DNA of 12,475 bases, from contig CATPBY010000115.1 in the NCBI GenBank assembly GCA_955652845.1, positions 1 to 12,475 of the forward strand, in the 5' to 3' direction. Shown here in pieces: positions 1 through 10,685 of this stretch (the stretch's first letter is position 1; each line of letters starts with the position of its first letter). The position numbers were made by a program, and so were the translations under genes. This DNA comes from an uncultured Terriglobales bacterium (GTDB taxonomy: Bacteria > Acidobacteriota > Terriglobia > Terriglobales > Acidobacteriaceae). The notes below the pieces were generated by a model. The model ran no database searches. It saw only the letters and a program-made list of their open reading frames with translations, and was not told the origin of the DNA.

Positions 1-3761
<3,761 letters not shown>

Positions 3762-3785
3762 TCAGATGACTCCCAACTTTCGAGC

Positions 3786-3838
3786 GCAGCCGGCGGCTGC
3801 GATAAACCGCGGTATGTGAGGGCGCGCCATTCGCGCCC
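3786..3838 (-). repeat. Two GC-rich hairpins in the rpoB 5' leader
   Basis: GGGCGCG (3820–3826) and CGCGCCC (3832–3838) form a perfect seven-pair stem with a five-base loop. GCAGCC (3786–3791) and GGCTGC (3795–3800) form a six-pair stem with a three-base loop, ending 25 bases upstream of the rpoB ATG. Neither is followed by a T run, so they are not terminators. They may affect mRNA stability or translation, or may simply be GC-rich spacer palindromes. Confidence 0.5.
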
Positions 3839-3859
3839 GGATGCTTAAGAGTGTTCAAA

Positions 3860-3909
3860 ATCAGAGAAAAAGGGTATGCGCCTGCAGGGACATAACTCCC
3901 CACAGGCGC
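3860..3909 (-). terminator. Candidate intrinsic terminator or attenuator between rplL and rpoB
   Basis: On the minus strand GCGCCTG pairs perfectly with CAGGCGC. Inside, two wobble pairs and GGGA/TCCC extend the stem to about 13 pairs around a six-base loop (hairpin 3878–3909). Downstream come ATACCC, then TTTTT and CTCTGATTTTG. The six-base spacer before the T run makes this a weaker terminator than the classical form, which fits a partial attenuator upstream of rpoB. Not tested; the location argues for regulation rather than an operon end, since rpoB has no obvious strong promoter of its own. Confidence 0.55.
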
Positions 3910-4278
3910 CATTTGCGGCGCTTGGCCTTTGTTGAATTGTTTCTTTCCGCGCCAGTATCTAAGGCCTGTTCCGGTTCCGCTACCGCGAAACAGTCTGCCA
4001 ACCCGTTATCAGCGGCCCCTGTCCGCTTCCATGGGCTGGAGTTGAGGTCGCACTCACTCCGATGAAGTGGGGAAGCCGTGTGTATATAGATGTTACCACC
4101 ACTTCCAAAGCTTCACAAATAGAGATCGGTCGATTCCGCCAAACTTGCAATGGAGGTTGGACGTGCACCAGCTAGGCGCAGATGACCGCCCAGTGAGCGG
4201 CTCTCCACGCTGGATCCTTCGCAGAAACGCTCGCGATGAGGCCAGTGGACTCCCGCTTCGCTCGCTCGCTACGCGGCG

Positions 4279-4662
4279 TCACTTGACCTCGACTGTAGCT
4301 CCCGCTTCGGTGAATTTCTTCTTGATGGTCTCCGCTTCTTCCTTGGAGACGCCTTCCTTCACGGTTTTGGGCGCGCCATCCACCAGGTCCTTGGCTTCCT
4401 TCAGCCCGAGGCTGGTAACTTCACGCACGGCTTTGATTACGTTGATCTTATTGGCGCCAACTTCTTTGAGGACAACCGCGAACTCGGTCTTTTCCTCCGC
4501 CGGAGCCGCGCCCGCTGCCGCCGCGCCCCCGCCCGCAACCATCACTGGCGCCGCGGCTGCTGCCGAGACGCCGAGACGCTCTTCCAGTTTCTTGACCAGT
4601 TGCGCCGCGTCGAGCAGCGACAGGCCTACGATTGACTCTTCCAACTGCTGCAGATCCGCCAT
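4279..4662 (-). CDS. rplL: 50S ribosomal protein L7/L12
   Basis: Stalk protein of the large ribosomal subunit that recruits translation GTPases such as EF-Tu and EF-G. 127 residues (E. coli 121). The N-terminal dimerisation helices (about 1–33, LEESIVGLSLLDAAQLVKKL) bind L10. A flexible hinge of Ala and Gly spans about 34–56, then the C-terminal domain begins at EKTEFAVVL and includes NKINVIKAVREVT and GLKEAKDLVDGAPK, the surface that contacts GTPases. It ends VEVK then TGA. GGAG lies seven bases before the ATG. It follows rplJ by 100 bases, and the pair would make the L10(L12) stalk complex. Confidence 0.98.
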   Translation of the reverse strand: MADLQQLEESIVGLSLLDAAQLVKKLEERLGVSAAAAAPVMVAGGGAAAAGAAPAEEKTEFAVVLKEVGANKINVIKAVREVTSLGLKEAKDLVDGAPKTVKEGVSKEEAETIKKKFTEAGATVEVK

Positions 4663-4709
4663 ATCTATTCTCCAGTCCTATGTTGTATTTCGCTATCGTT
4701 CCAAAACTC

Positions 4710-4743
4710 GTGGTGCGGGCGACCTCGCTCCGCCTGGACGGCC
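4710..4743. repeat. Shortened copy of dispersed palindromic element (rplJ–rplL gap)
   Basis: Aligns to the longer copy at 6133–6189. The first 18 bases match at 15 positions (GTGGTGCGGGCGACCTCG against GTGGCGCGGGCGCACTCG), and the tail CTCCGCCTGGACGGCC is identical. The 23 bases between, which contain the second half of the hairpin and a GCGAAGCTTCGC palindrome, are absent. Both junctions carry TCG, consistent with deletion between short direct repeats. This copy can no longer form the main stem. Confidence 0.6.
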
Positions 4744-4762
4744 ATCCCCACAAAAATCCAAA

Positions 4763-5299
4763 CTACTGGGCTTCCTTGAACTTCTTCTTCTCTACGCCCT
4801 GGCCAACCACCACCGCCAGATCGCGCCCCACGGCGTTCATCACCGTCACCAGACGCTGCGCCGGCGCGCTGATCAGGAACAGCAACTTGGAATAAATCTC
4901 TTCCTTCGACGGCATGGTCGCCAAGGCCTTGATCTCATTAATCGAGATCACGCGGCCTTCGACCACTCCGGCCTTGAAGGTGAACTCCGGGTTGTCCTTG
5001 GCGTACTTTGACAGGGCCTTGGCCAGCGCCACAGGATCGCCCGATGTGTACGCGATAGAGGTCACGCCAGACAGGTTTTTGAGAACTTCTTCGACTTTCG
5101 TCCCTTTGGCCGCGCGCTCAATCAGGGTATTCTTCACCACCCGGTATTTCGCGCCGGAACCGCGCAGCGTCTTGCGCAGCTCATAGTCCTGGGCCACGGT
5201 AAGCTTGCTGTAAGTGGCGACTATCATGCTCGACACTTTCTGCAGCTCATTTCCCAGTTGCTCCACTTGCTCGGTCTTCTTTGCTTTGGTAACTGCCAT
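4763..5299 (-). CDS. rplJ: 50S ribosomal protein L10
   Basis: L10 anchors the L7/L12 dimers to the large subunit and, with L12, represses its own mRNA in many bacteria. 178 residues from the chosen ATG (E. coli 165). Typical features are the N-terminal MAVTKAKKTEQVEQL, the 23S-binding part with RKTLRGSGAKYRVVKNTLIERA, and the C-terminal helix that carries L12, ending GVEKKKFKEAQ. A GTG at 5320 is in frame, but GAGGGA lies between it and the ATG, six bases before the ATG, which fixes the start at 5299. It lies 65 bases after rplA. Confidence 0.97.
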   Translation of the reverse strand: MAVTKAKKTEQVEQLGNELQKVSSMIVATYSKLTVAQDYELRKTLRGSGAKYRVVKNTLIERAAKGTKVEEVLKNLSGVTSIAYTSGDPVALAKALSKYAKDNPEFTFKAGVVEGRVISINEIKALATMPSKEEIYSKLLFLISAPAQRLVTVMNAVGRDLAVVVGQGVEKKKFKEAQ

Positions 5300-5324
5300 G
5301 TTCAGTCCCTCAGAATTCACGTAG

Positions 5325-5346
5325 GGACAGCCGCCCTCGGCTGTCC
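5325..5346. repeat. Perfect nine-pair hairpin in the rplA–rplJ gap
   Basis: GGACAGCCG (5325–5333) and CGGCTGTCC (5338–5346) are perfect inverted repeats around a four-base loop, CCCT. The hairpin fills the middle of the 65-base gap between the rplA stop and the rplJ start. No T run follows on the minus strand, so it is not a terminator. Related words (GGGACAATCGCCC, GGGCTGTCC) recur at 10458–10520. It could be a dispersed element or could help control L10 translation. Confidence 0.55.
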
Positions 5347-5364
5347 AACCGCGGCTATCCGAAA

Positions 5365-6072
5365 TTAAGCTTTTGCCGCAGTCTCAACCGGGGTGGTGTC
5401 GATCGAGATCCCGGGCCCCATCGTCGAACTCAAATAGCATCCCTTGATGTACTTGCCCTTGGCCACTGACGGCTTGGCCTTGATCACGCTGGTGATCACG
5501 ACCCGGGCGTTTTCTACCAGCTTGTCAGGGGAAAACGAAATTTTGCCCACGGGAACATGCACCAGCGCAGTTTTGTCGGTGCGGAATTCCACTTTGCCAG
5601 CTTTGACTTCCTGCACTGCCTTCGCGACGTCAAACGTCACCGTTCCGGTCTTCGGATTCGGCATCAGCCCCTTGGGGCCCAGTACTTTCCCCAGCCGTCC
5701 AACCGACTTCATGACGTCAGGGGTTGCGATCAGGGCGTCAAAATCCGTCCAGTTCTCTTTGCTGATCTTTTCTACCATTTCCTCGCCGCCGACAAAATCC
5801 GCTCCCGCCTGCTCGGCTTCCTTTACCTTCTCCCCGGTAGCGATGACCAGGACCTTTTTCGATTTGCCCAGTCCATGCGGCAGCACCACCGTGCCTCGAA
5901 CCATCTGGTCGGCGTGCTTGGGGTCGACTCCGAGACGCATGGTGACTTCGACCGTCTCATCAAACTTGCTGTACTTGACTTTCTGCAGCAGGGGCACCGC
6001 GTCCTGCAGCAGGTACGGACGAGGTTCAACCGCTTGTCTGGCCTTAGTGATGTTTCTTCCTGCTTTTTTCAT
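5365..6072 (-). CDS. rplA: 50S ribosomal protein L1
   Basis: L1 forms the mobile L1 stalk of the large subunit at the tRNA exit site and can repress the rplKA mRNA in other bacteria. 235 residues (E. coli 234). Recognisable segments are KYSKFDETVEVTMRLGVDPKHADQMVRGTVVLPHG near the N-terminus, the central domain with IATPDVMKSVGRLGKVLGPKGLMPNPKTGTV, and the C-terminal VEFRTDKTALVHVPVGK and YLSSTMGPGISID. An in-frame start 21 bases further upstream (6093) is open, but AGGGA seven bases before 6072 and the family N-terminus MKKAGRN favour this start. The gap to rplK holds a palindromic element. Confidence 0.97.
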   Translation of the reverse strand: MKKAGRNITKARQAVEPRPYLLQDAVPLLQKVKYSKFDETVEVTMRLGVDPKHADQMVRGTVVLPHGLGKSKKVLVIATGEKVKEAEQAGADFVGGEEMVEKISKENWTDFDALIATPDVMKSVGRLGKVLGPKGLMPNPKTGTVTFDVAKAVQEVKAGKVEFRTDKTALVHVPVGKISFSPDKLVENARVVITSVIKAKPSVAKGKYIKGCYLSSTMGPGISIDTTPVETAAKA

Positions 6073-6132
6073 TTCGTTTTCCCTGTCTCCCACCGCAGGC
6101 TAATATTTTCGCCTGCCGTAGTATTCGACGAT

Positions 6133-6189
6133 GTGGCGCGGGCGCACTCGCCCGCGAGAACTGCGAAGCTTCGCTCCGCCTGGACGGCC
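6133..6189. repeat. Full-length dispersed palindromic element (rplK–rplA gap)
   Basis: CGCGGGCG (6137–6144) and CGCCCGCG (6149–6156) form an eight-pair stem with loop CACT. A perfect 12-base palindrome GCGAAGCTTCGC follows at 6163–6174, then TCCGCCTGGACGGCC. Parts recur at 4710–4743 and 9252–9275. The element resembles bacterial REP-type intergenic repeats. No transposase is visible in the window. Confidence 0.65.
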
Positions 6190-6216
6190 GGCGGGGCCGG
6201 CTCTATACAACCAAAC

Positions 6217-6648
6217 TTACCCAACTACCTCAATTCCCATCGATCGCGCCGTTCCCCGAACGCTCTTCACCGCCGCGTCCACCGAAGCAGCGTTCAGATC
6301 CGGCATCTTCTGTTTCGCAATGTCTTCCACCTGTTTGGCTGTGACCTTGCCTACTTTATCTTTGTTGGGCGCGCCTGATCCCTTGGCAATCCCCGCCGCG
6401 CGTTTCAGCAGAATTGAAGCCGGAGGCGTTTTAGTAATGAAAGTGAACGTGCGGTCGCTGTAGACAGTCACTACGACGGGGATAATCAGCCCCTCGAGTT
6501 CCTTCGCTCCGGTGCGCGCGTTGAACTGCTTGCAGAACTCCATTATGTTGATCTGCGCCTGGCCTAACGCCGGCCCGACGGGAGGCGCCGGAGTGGCCTT
6601 TCCCGCCGCAATCTGAAGCTTTACCGAACCTGTAGCTTTCTTCGCCAT
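6217..6648 (-). CDS. rplK: 50S ribosomal protein L11
   Basis: L11 sits at the base of the ribosomal stalk, binds the GTPase-associated region of 23S rRNA, and in other bacteria is needed for RelA activation and thiostrepton binding. 143 residues (E. coli 142). The N-terminal domain has KLQIAAGKATPAPPVGPALGQ with P22 and P23 at the thiostrepton site and GQAQINIMEFCKQFNA. The RNA-binding C-terminal domain has KGSGAPNKDKVGKVT and ends VRGTARSMGIEVVG. GAGGA lies eight bases before the ATG. It is 42 bases downstream of nusG, the usual order. Confidence 0.98.
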   Translation of the reverse strand: MAKKATGSVKLQIAAGKATPAPPVGPALGQAQINIMEFCKQFNARTGAKELEGLIIPVVVTVYSDRTFTFITKTPPASILLKRAAGIAKGSGAPNKDKVGKVTAKQVEDIAKQKMPDLNAASVDAAVKSVRGTARSMGIEVVG

Positions 6649-6690
6649 TTACTCAATCCTCAATTTTCACTCGCGGGGGCCGCTTCCGCA

Positions 6691-7335
6691 TCAAGCCACT
6701 TTCTCTACCTGGTTAAACTCCAGTTCCACCGGCGTGGACCGTCCAAAAATCGTGACCATGACCTTGAGCGTTTCGCGGTCTTCATTAACTTCATCCACCA
6801 CACCGGTAAAGCTCGCGAACGGTCCCTCCGTGATGCGCACGCTCTCGTTCTTCTCGAATTTGACCTTAAGCTTGGGCTTGTCCTTGGCCTCGCCCACGCG
6901 ATATACGATGTGCTGCACTTCTTCTTCAGAAAGCGGGGTGGGCTGTTGTCCAGTGCCTACGAATCCGGTGACCCGCGGAGTGGACTTGACCACGTGCCAG
7001 ACGTGATCGTCCATGTCCATCTCGACCAGAACGTAGCCGGGATAGAACATGCGCTCCACCGTATACTTTTTGCCGCCACGCACTTCTGTGACAGCTTCGG
7101 TAGGAATAAGAACCTTGCCGATTTTTTCCTGCAGGCCGAAAGCCTGGACCCGCGACTCCAGCGATTCCTTGACCTTGCGTTCGAATCCCGAATAGGAGTG
7201 GATGATGTACCACTTCATGTTGGGATTGCGGGGAGGCTCCGGCGCTGGGGATGCTCCATCGAGAGGCGGCGTTCCGCTTCCAGCATCTTGCGGCCCTCCG
7301 CTGGCTCCGGCTTCGTTCTTTTCTTCGTCTTGCAT
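6691..7335 (-). CDS. nusG: Transcription termination/antitermination factor NusG
   Basis: NusG binds the RNA polymerase clamp, suppresses pausing and links polymerase to Rho or to the ribosome. From the chosen ATG the product is 214 residues (E. coli 181). The NGN domain starts at MKWYIIHSYSGFERKVKESL (residue 40) and includes RMFYPGYVLVEM. The KOW domain is at the C-terminus (RITEGPFASFTGVVDEV ... STPVELEFNQVEKVA). The first 39 residues are an acidic, Gly/Pro-rich tail with no domain. Start choice is uncertain: a GTG at 7350 with GGAAGGAA upstream is also possible, while the ATG at 7218, which would give an ordinary-length protein, has no ribosome site before it. It follows secE by about 50 bases. 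Confidence 0.96.
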   Translation of the reverse strand: MQDEEKNEAGASGGPQDAGSGTPPLDGASPAPEPPRNPNMKWYIIHSYSGFERKVKESLESRVQAFGLQEKIGKVLIPTEAVTEVRGGKKYTVERMFYPGYVLVEMDMDDHVWHVVKSTPRVTGFVGTGQQPTPLSEEEVQHIVYRVGEAKDKPKLKVKFEKNESVRITEGPFASFTGVVDEVNEDRETLKVMVTIFGRSTPVELEFNQVEKVA

Positions 7336-7386
7336 AGTGATGCTCTTCACGCGGCTGCTTTCCTTCCGGTGCTTTGAATGCTGAGT

Positions 7387-7629
7387 TTAGTGGAGCACGT
7401 AGTGCATAACTCGATCGAGAATGGTATCGACTACGAAAAAGAAGACCCCAAAAAGAAACACGGTAACAATGACCACCGCCGTGGTCGCCTGCACTTCCTT
7501 GAGGGTGGGGGCCGTCACCTTCTTCATCTCGGTGCGAACGTCGTTGTAAAAAATTTTGACCCGGTCGGGCCAGGCTTTTACTCGACCACCAAGGCTGTGC
7601 TCGTCGGCTGCTGTGATTGATTTTGCCAT
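7387..7629 (-). CDS. secE: Preprotein translocase subunit SecE
   Basis: Essential small subunit of the SecYEG channel in the cytoplasmic membrane; it clamps SecY. 80 residues, the one-helix form (E. coli's 127-residue form has three helices). The conserved amphipathic segment FYNDVRTEMKKVTAPTLKEV (about 27–46) precedes one transmembrane helix (about 49–71, TTAVVIVTVFLFGVFFFVV). The position usually Trp in KKVTWPT-type motifs is Ala here. An ATG at 7650 is in frame with a GAGG abutting it, too close to serve; 7629 is preferred but its own ribosome site is weak. It lies between tRNA-Trp and nusG, the common bacterial order. Confidence 0.95.
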   Translation of the reverse strand: MAKSITAADEHSLGGRVKAWPDRVKIFYNDVRTEMKKVTAPTLKEVQATTAVVIVTVFLFGVFFFVVDTILDRVMHYVLH

Positions 7630-7686
7630 TCTCTTCGTCTCAACTCCCATCCTCGCAACCGTACTTCCCGTTCACCCTCTAAAATC

Positions 7687-7762
7687 TGGCAGGGGCGGAG
7701 GGATTCGAACCCCCAAGTTCGGTTTTGGAGACCGACAGTTTAACCGTTGAGCTTACGCCCCT
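7687..7762 (-). tRNA. tRNA-Trp (anticodon CCA)
   Basis: Cloverleaf on the minus strand: acceptor AGGGGCG pairs with CGCCCCT, anticodon stem TCGGT/ACCGA encloses loop CTCCAAA (anticodon CCA), and the T-arm is GGGGG-TTCGAAT-CCCTC with one G·T pair. Discriminator G is followed by an encoded CCA. It sits between rpmG and secE, a common place for tRNA-Trp in bacteria. Confidence 0.98.
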
Positions 7763-7814
7763 AATTGCCGGTCCTCCTGAGGCGGCATGCTTTTCGTCGC
7801 CGAAGGATCCGGGT

Positions 7815-7845
7815 GAGCCGCGCGGCACAATCGCGCGCCCGGCTC
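7815..7845. repeat. Imperfect hairpin between rpmG and tRNA-Trp
   Basis: GAGCC (7815–7819) and GGCTC (7841–7845) enclose a further GCGCG/CGCGC pairing, with a short internal bulge. No T run follows on the minus strand. It may guide processing of the rpmG–tRNA-Trp transcript, or be chance in GC-rich spacer. Confidence 0.35.
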
Positions 7846-7850
7846 GCTTC

Positions 7851-8003
7851 CTATTTCACTTCCTTGTGCGGCGTGTGCTTCCGGCAACGGGCGCAGAATT
7901 TCTTCAATTCCAGCCGCTCAGTCATCGTCTTGCGATTTTTGGTCGTCGAATAGTTGCGCTCTTTGCAATCACCGCACTGCAACGTAATGATCTCTCGCGG
8001 CAT
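7851..8003 (-). CDS. rpmG: 50S ribosomal protein L33, zinc-binding form
   Basis: Small large-subunit protein near the E site. 50 residues, starting MPREIITLQC and ending RKHTPHKEVK before TAG. Two CxxC pairs (C10/C13 in CGDC and C37/C40 in CARC) mark the zinc-dependent form, as opposed to the cysteine-free paralogue that some bacteria express under zinc shortage. A strong AAGGAG lies eight bases before the ATG. It starts 23 bases downstream of the tuf stop, probably in the same transcript, and precedes tRNA-Trp. Confidence 0.97.
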   Translation of the reverse strand: MPREIITLQCGDCKERNYSTTKNRKTMTERLELKKFCARCRKHTPHKEVK

Positions 8004-8026
8004 GAAAACGGCTCCTTAACTTTTTC

Positions 8027-9214
<1,188 letters not shown>

Positions 9215-9251
9215 TTCTCTTCTTCTTCCTTAAGTATGTCGCCTTTGCTGT

Positions 9252-9275
9252 GTGGCGCGGGCGCCCTCGCCCGCG
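9252..9275. repeat. Short copy of dispersed palindromic element (upstream of tuf)
   Basis: GTGGCGCGGGCGCCCTCGCC followed by CGCG matches the hairpin half of the element at 6133. CGCGGGCG (9256–9263) and CGCCCGCG (9268–9275) pair around a four-base loop. The tail found in the other two copies is absent. It ends four bases before the stop of the neighbouring unknown ORF, in the 65-base gap to tuf. Confidence 0.6.
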
Positions 9276-9279
9276 TCTC

Positions 9280-9612
9280 TCAGTAATACTGGTAAAGCGT
9301 TTTGAATCTGTGTCTCAGGTTGACGTCGACTGTTTCAAGCTTCGACAGATAAAACTCGCGCATCTGCGCCTGATCAGACAACGTAAGCGACCCGTACAGA
9401 TCCTTCGCACTCAAATCGGCACGGTGTAACGTGGCTTCCAGTGTCTTGCGTACGAGTATTCCATCGAAATCTCGAATTCGAATCCTGCTACGATGCAGCC
9501 GTTTCAGAAAGCTCTCTACCTTTTCTTGTGACAAAGCTTCTTCGACTGCGCGCTGCAGTTGGCCGAATTCCTCGACCTTCTCAATCTTGATTGCCGCCTG
9601 CTCAAAGCTCAT
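9280..9612 (-). CDS. Hypothetical protein between tRNA-Gly and tuf
   Basis: Not recognised. 110 residues from the ATG at 9612 (MSFEQAAIKIEKVEEFGQLQ); the frame is open further upstream, but that would run into tRNA-Gly, so the ATG just after the tRNA is taken. The ribosome site is weak. The protein is charged and looks helical throughout, with no cysteine, signal peptide or membrane segment. It has runs of basic residues in the middle (LKRLHRSRIRIRDFDG) and an aromatic C-terminus (RFKTLYQYY). It lies co-directionally in the tRNA–tuf transcript and would be cut out when the flanking tRNA is processed. Base composition is somewhat more AT-rich than tuf. It could be a lineage-specific gene; a function cannot be given. 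Confidence 0.6.
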   Translation of the reverse strand: MSFEQAAIKIEKVEEFGQLQRAVEEALSQEKVESFLKRLHRSRIRIRDFDGILVRKTLEATLHRADLSAKDLYGSLTLSDQAQMREFYLSKLETVDVNLRHRFKTLYQYY

Positions 9613-9629
9613 TGCATTCAACACAATTC

Positions 9630-9704
9630 TGGAGCGGGAGACGGGAATCGAACCCGCGACCAACAGCTTGGAAGGCTGTGACTCTACCACTGAGTTACTC
9701 CCGC
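9630..9704 (-). tRNA. tRNA-Gly (anticodon TCC)
   Basis: Minus-strand cloverleaf: acceptor GCGGGAG/CTCCCGC, D-arm ACTC-AGTGGTA-GAGT, anticodon stem ACAGC/GCTGT with loop CTTCCAA (anticodon TCC), and T-arm GCGGG-TTCGATT-CCCGT. Discriminator T is followed by encoded CCA. It corresponds to glyT of the E. coli tufB operon. Confidence 0.98.
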
Positions 9705-9801
9705 CCGCAAAGCATCAGTCAAAATCTCACTCTTTTGAATTCCGCCGCCGCCATGCAAGACTGAGCAGCGACGAGTTCCTGAACCGCGGTGACGCAAATT
9801 C

Positions 9802-9867
<66 letters not shown>

Positions 9868-9877
<10 letters not shown>

Positions 9878-10059
9878 TTGTCACTGCCCTCGCCTCGCTC
9901 GTTGGCCTGCATAACGTCCTTGCGATGCAGCAGAGTCTTAACCAAAAACATCGCCAGTATGCCCAGCGTCACGAGCCGAATTCGCTGGTCAGTAAGTGTT
10001 ACCCACGCCAAAACTGCCAAGGCAACATACGCCGCCAGCGCAAACCATAATCGATTCAC
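9868..10059 (-). CDS. Small hypothetical membrane protein between tRNA-Tyr and tRNA-Thr
   Basis: Not recognised. 63 residues from a GTG nine bases after the tRNA-Tyr CCA end. Two hydrophobic helices are clear: LWFALAAYVALAVLAWVTL (about 4–22) and IRLVTLGILAMFLVKTLL (about 27–44). A short charged tail follows (HRKDVMQANERGEGSDKPM). Its TAG stop lies inside the first ten bases of tRNA-Thr, so tRNA 5' processing would cut the reading frame off at its end. The two-helix layout is unlikely as chance but the GTG start and poor ribosome site leave doubt. A spacer without coding role is the alternative. Confidence 0.45.
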
Positions 10060-10068
10060 TCAAATCAC

Positions 10069-10157
10069 TGGTGCACAGGGAAGGATTCGAACCTTCGTAC
10101 CTCGCAAGGAGGAGCAGATTTACAGTCTGCCGGCTTTAACCACTCACCCACCTGTGC
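10069..10157 (-). tRNA. tRNA-Tyr (anticodon GTA)
   Basis: Class II tRNA on the minus strand: acceptor GCACAGG/CCTGTGC, anticodon stem GCAGA/TCTGC with loop CTGTAAA (anticodon GTA), a long variable arm (CTCC-TTGC-GAGG), and T-arm GAAGG-TTCGAAT-CCTTC. Discriminator A and encoded CCA. It corresponds to tyrU of E. coli. Confidence 0.98.
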
Positions 10158-10262
10158 AGAAATGCTAAGCTCTCGGCTCTTCCCTTTTGCGGCAATCCGC
10201 TCCGGCAGTTGCGTGCGGAGAATCACTGCTACGGCAGGCTGGCACAGCTAATGTACAAGAAA

Positions 10263-10282
10263 TGCGCGAATACTTTCGCGCA
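10263..10282 (-). repeat. Perfect eight-pair hairpin in the tRNA-Thr(TGT)–tRNA-Tyr spacer
   Basis: TGCGCGAA (10263–10270) and TTCGCGCA (10275–10282) pair around a four-base loop. On the minus strand TTTCTTGT follows, a modest T run. It may be a weak terminator or a processing landmark. The rest of the 219-base spacer (10158–10376) shows no gene. Confidence 0.45.
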
Positions 10283-10376
10283 CATGACACCGCATTTGGA
10301 AAAATTCCCTATGGAGTGCTGTTTGGAAAATCTCTTACCGCCGCCGCGCCGCGCAAATGCCTTCCGGATGCAATCC

Positions 10377-10452
10377 TGGAGCTGGCGAAGGGATTTGAAC
10401 CCCTGACCCTCTGATTACAAATCAGATGCTCTACCAACTGAGCTACGCCAGC
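10377..10452 (-). tRNA. tRNA-Thr (anticodon TGT)
   Basis: Minus-strand cloverleaf: acceptor GCTGGCG/CGCCAGC, D-arm GCTC-AGTTGGTA-GAGC, anticodon stem TCTGA/TCAGA with loop TTTGTAA (anticodon TGT), and T-arm AGGGG-TTCAAAT-CCCTT. CCA is encoded. It corresponds to thrU, the first gene of the E. coli tufB operon, and is probably the first gene of this cluster too. Confidence 0.98.
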
Positions 10453-10685
10453 AGTCAGGGACAATCGCCCTCTCGGGGCGAACATATCCCCCGTTCCCTC
10501 TTGGGCTGTCCGGGACAATCATAAAAGTTATCACAACGGCAACTCACGTGCAAGCTGATCTTGAAGTTCGTTCATGACTCGAACCATATTCACGGGCAGA
10601 GCGTCACAGCCTGGATGCTATGATAAGTCCTCCCTGACCGCTCCGGCGATTTTCCCTTTAGCCCTTGCCGGAACTGTCTCCTTGC
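10453..10685. promoter_or_regulatory. Divergent intergenic region between the tRNA cluster and the plus-strand genes
   Basis: This gap must hold the start signals for both directions. For the plus strand TTGAAG (10561–10566), 18 bases, CATATT (10585–10590) is a fair sigma-70-like pair. For the tRNA cluster a TATGAT box on the minus strand (about 10530) lacks a good -35 at the right distance. Next to tRNA-Thr lie a CGCCC/GGGCG hairpin (about 10466–10480) and two direct copies of GGGACAATC (10458–10466 and 10512–10520). Promoter positions are guesses. Confidence 0.4.

Larger units (their letters stand above)
3762..4278 (-). promoter_or_regulatory. rplL–rpoB intergenic region / rpoB leader
   Basis: This 517-base gap carries no convincing gene. 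On the minus (transcribed) strand it holds, in order, a GC-rich AGCGAGCGAGCGAAGCG stretch directly after the rplL stop, a strong hairpin followed by a T run (3878–3909), and two GC-rich hairpins close to the rpoB start (3820–3838 and 3786–3800). In E. coli the equivalent gap holds a partial terminator and an RNase III site that set rpoBC expression relative to rplJL; similar use here is inference. A weak promoter-like pair (TTTGGA, 17 bases, TATACA) lies near 4080–4110 but matches consensus too poorly to call. Confidence 0.6.

Noticed and set aside
4080..4110. Promoter-like TTTGGA–17–TATACA on the minus strand upstream of rpoB
   Set aside because: Only about half the positions match consensus; equally good matches would be expected by chance.
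3980..4168. Minus-strand frame of 62 codons in the rplL–rpoB gap
   Set aside because: No ribosome site, no recognisable domain and mixed composition; treated as non-coding leader.
5557..6378. Plus-strand frame of 273 codons across rplA and rplK
   Set aside because: Crosses two well-supported ribosomal genes and their spacer in antisense; no ribosome site or protein-like features.
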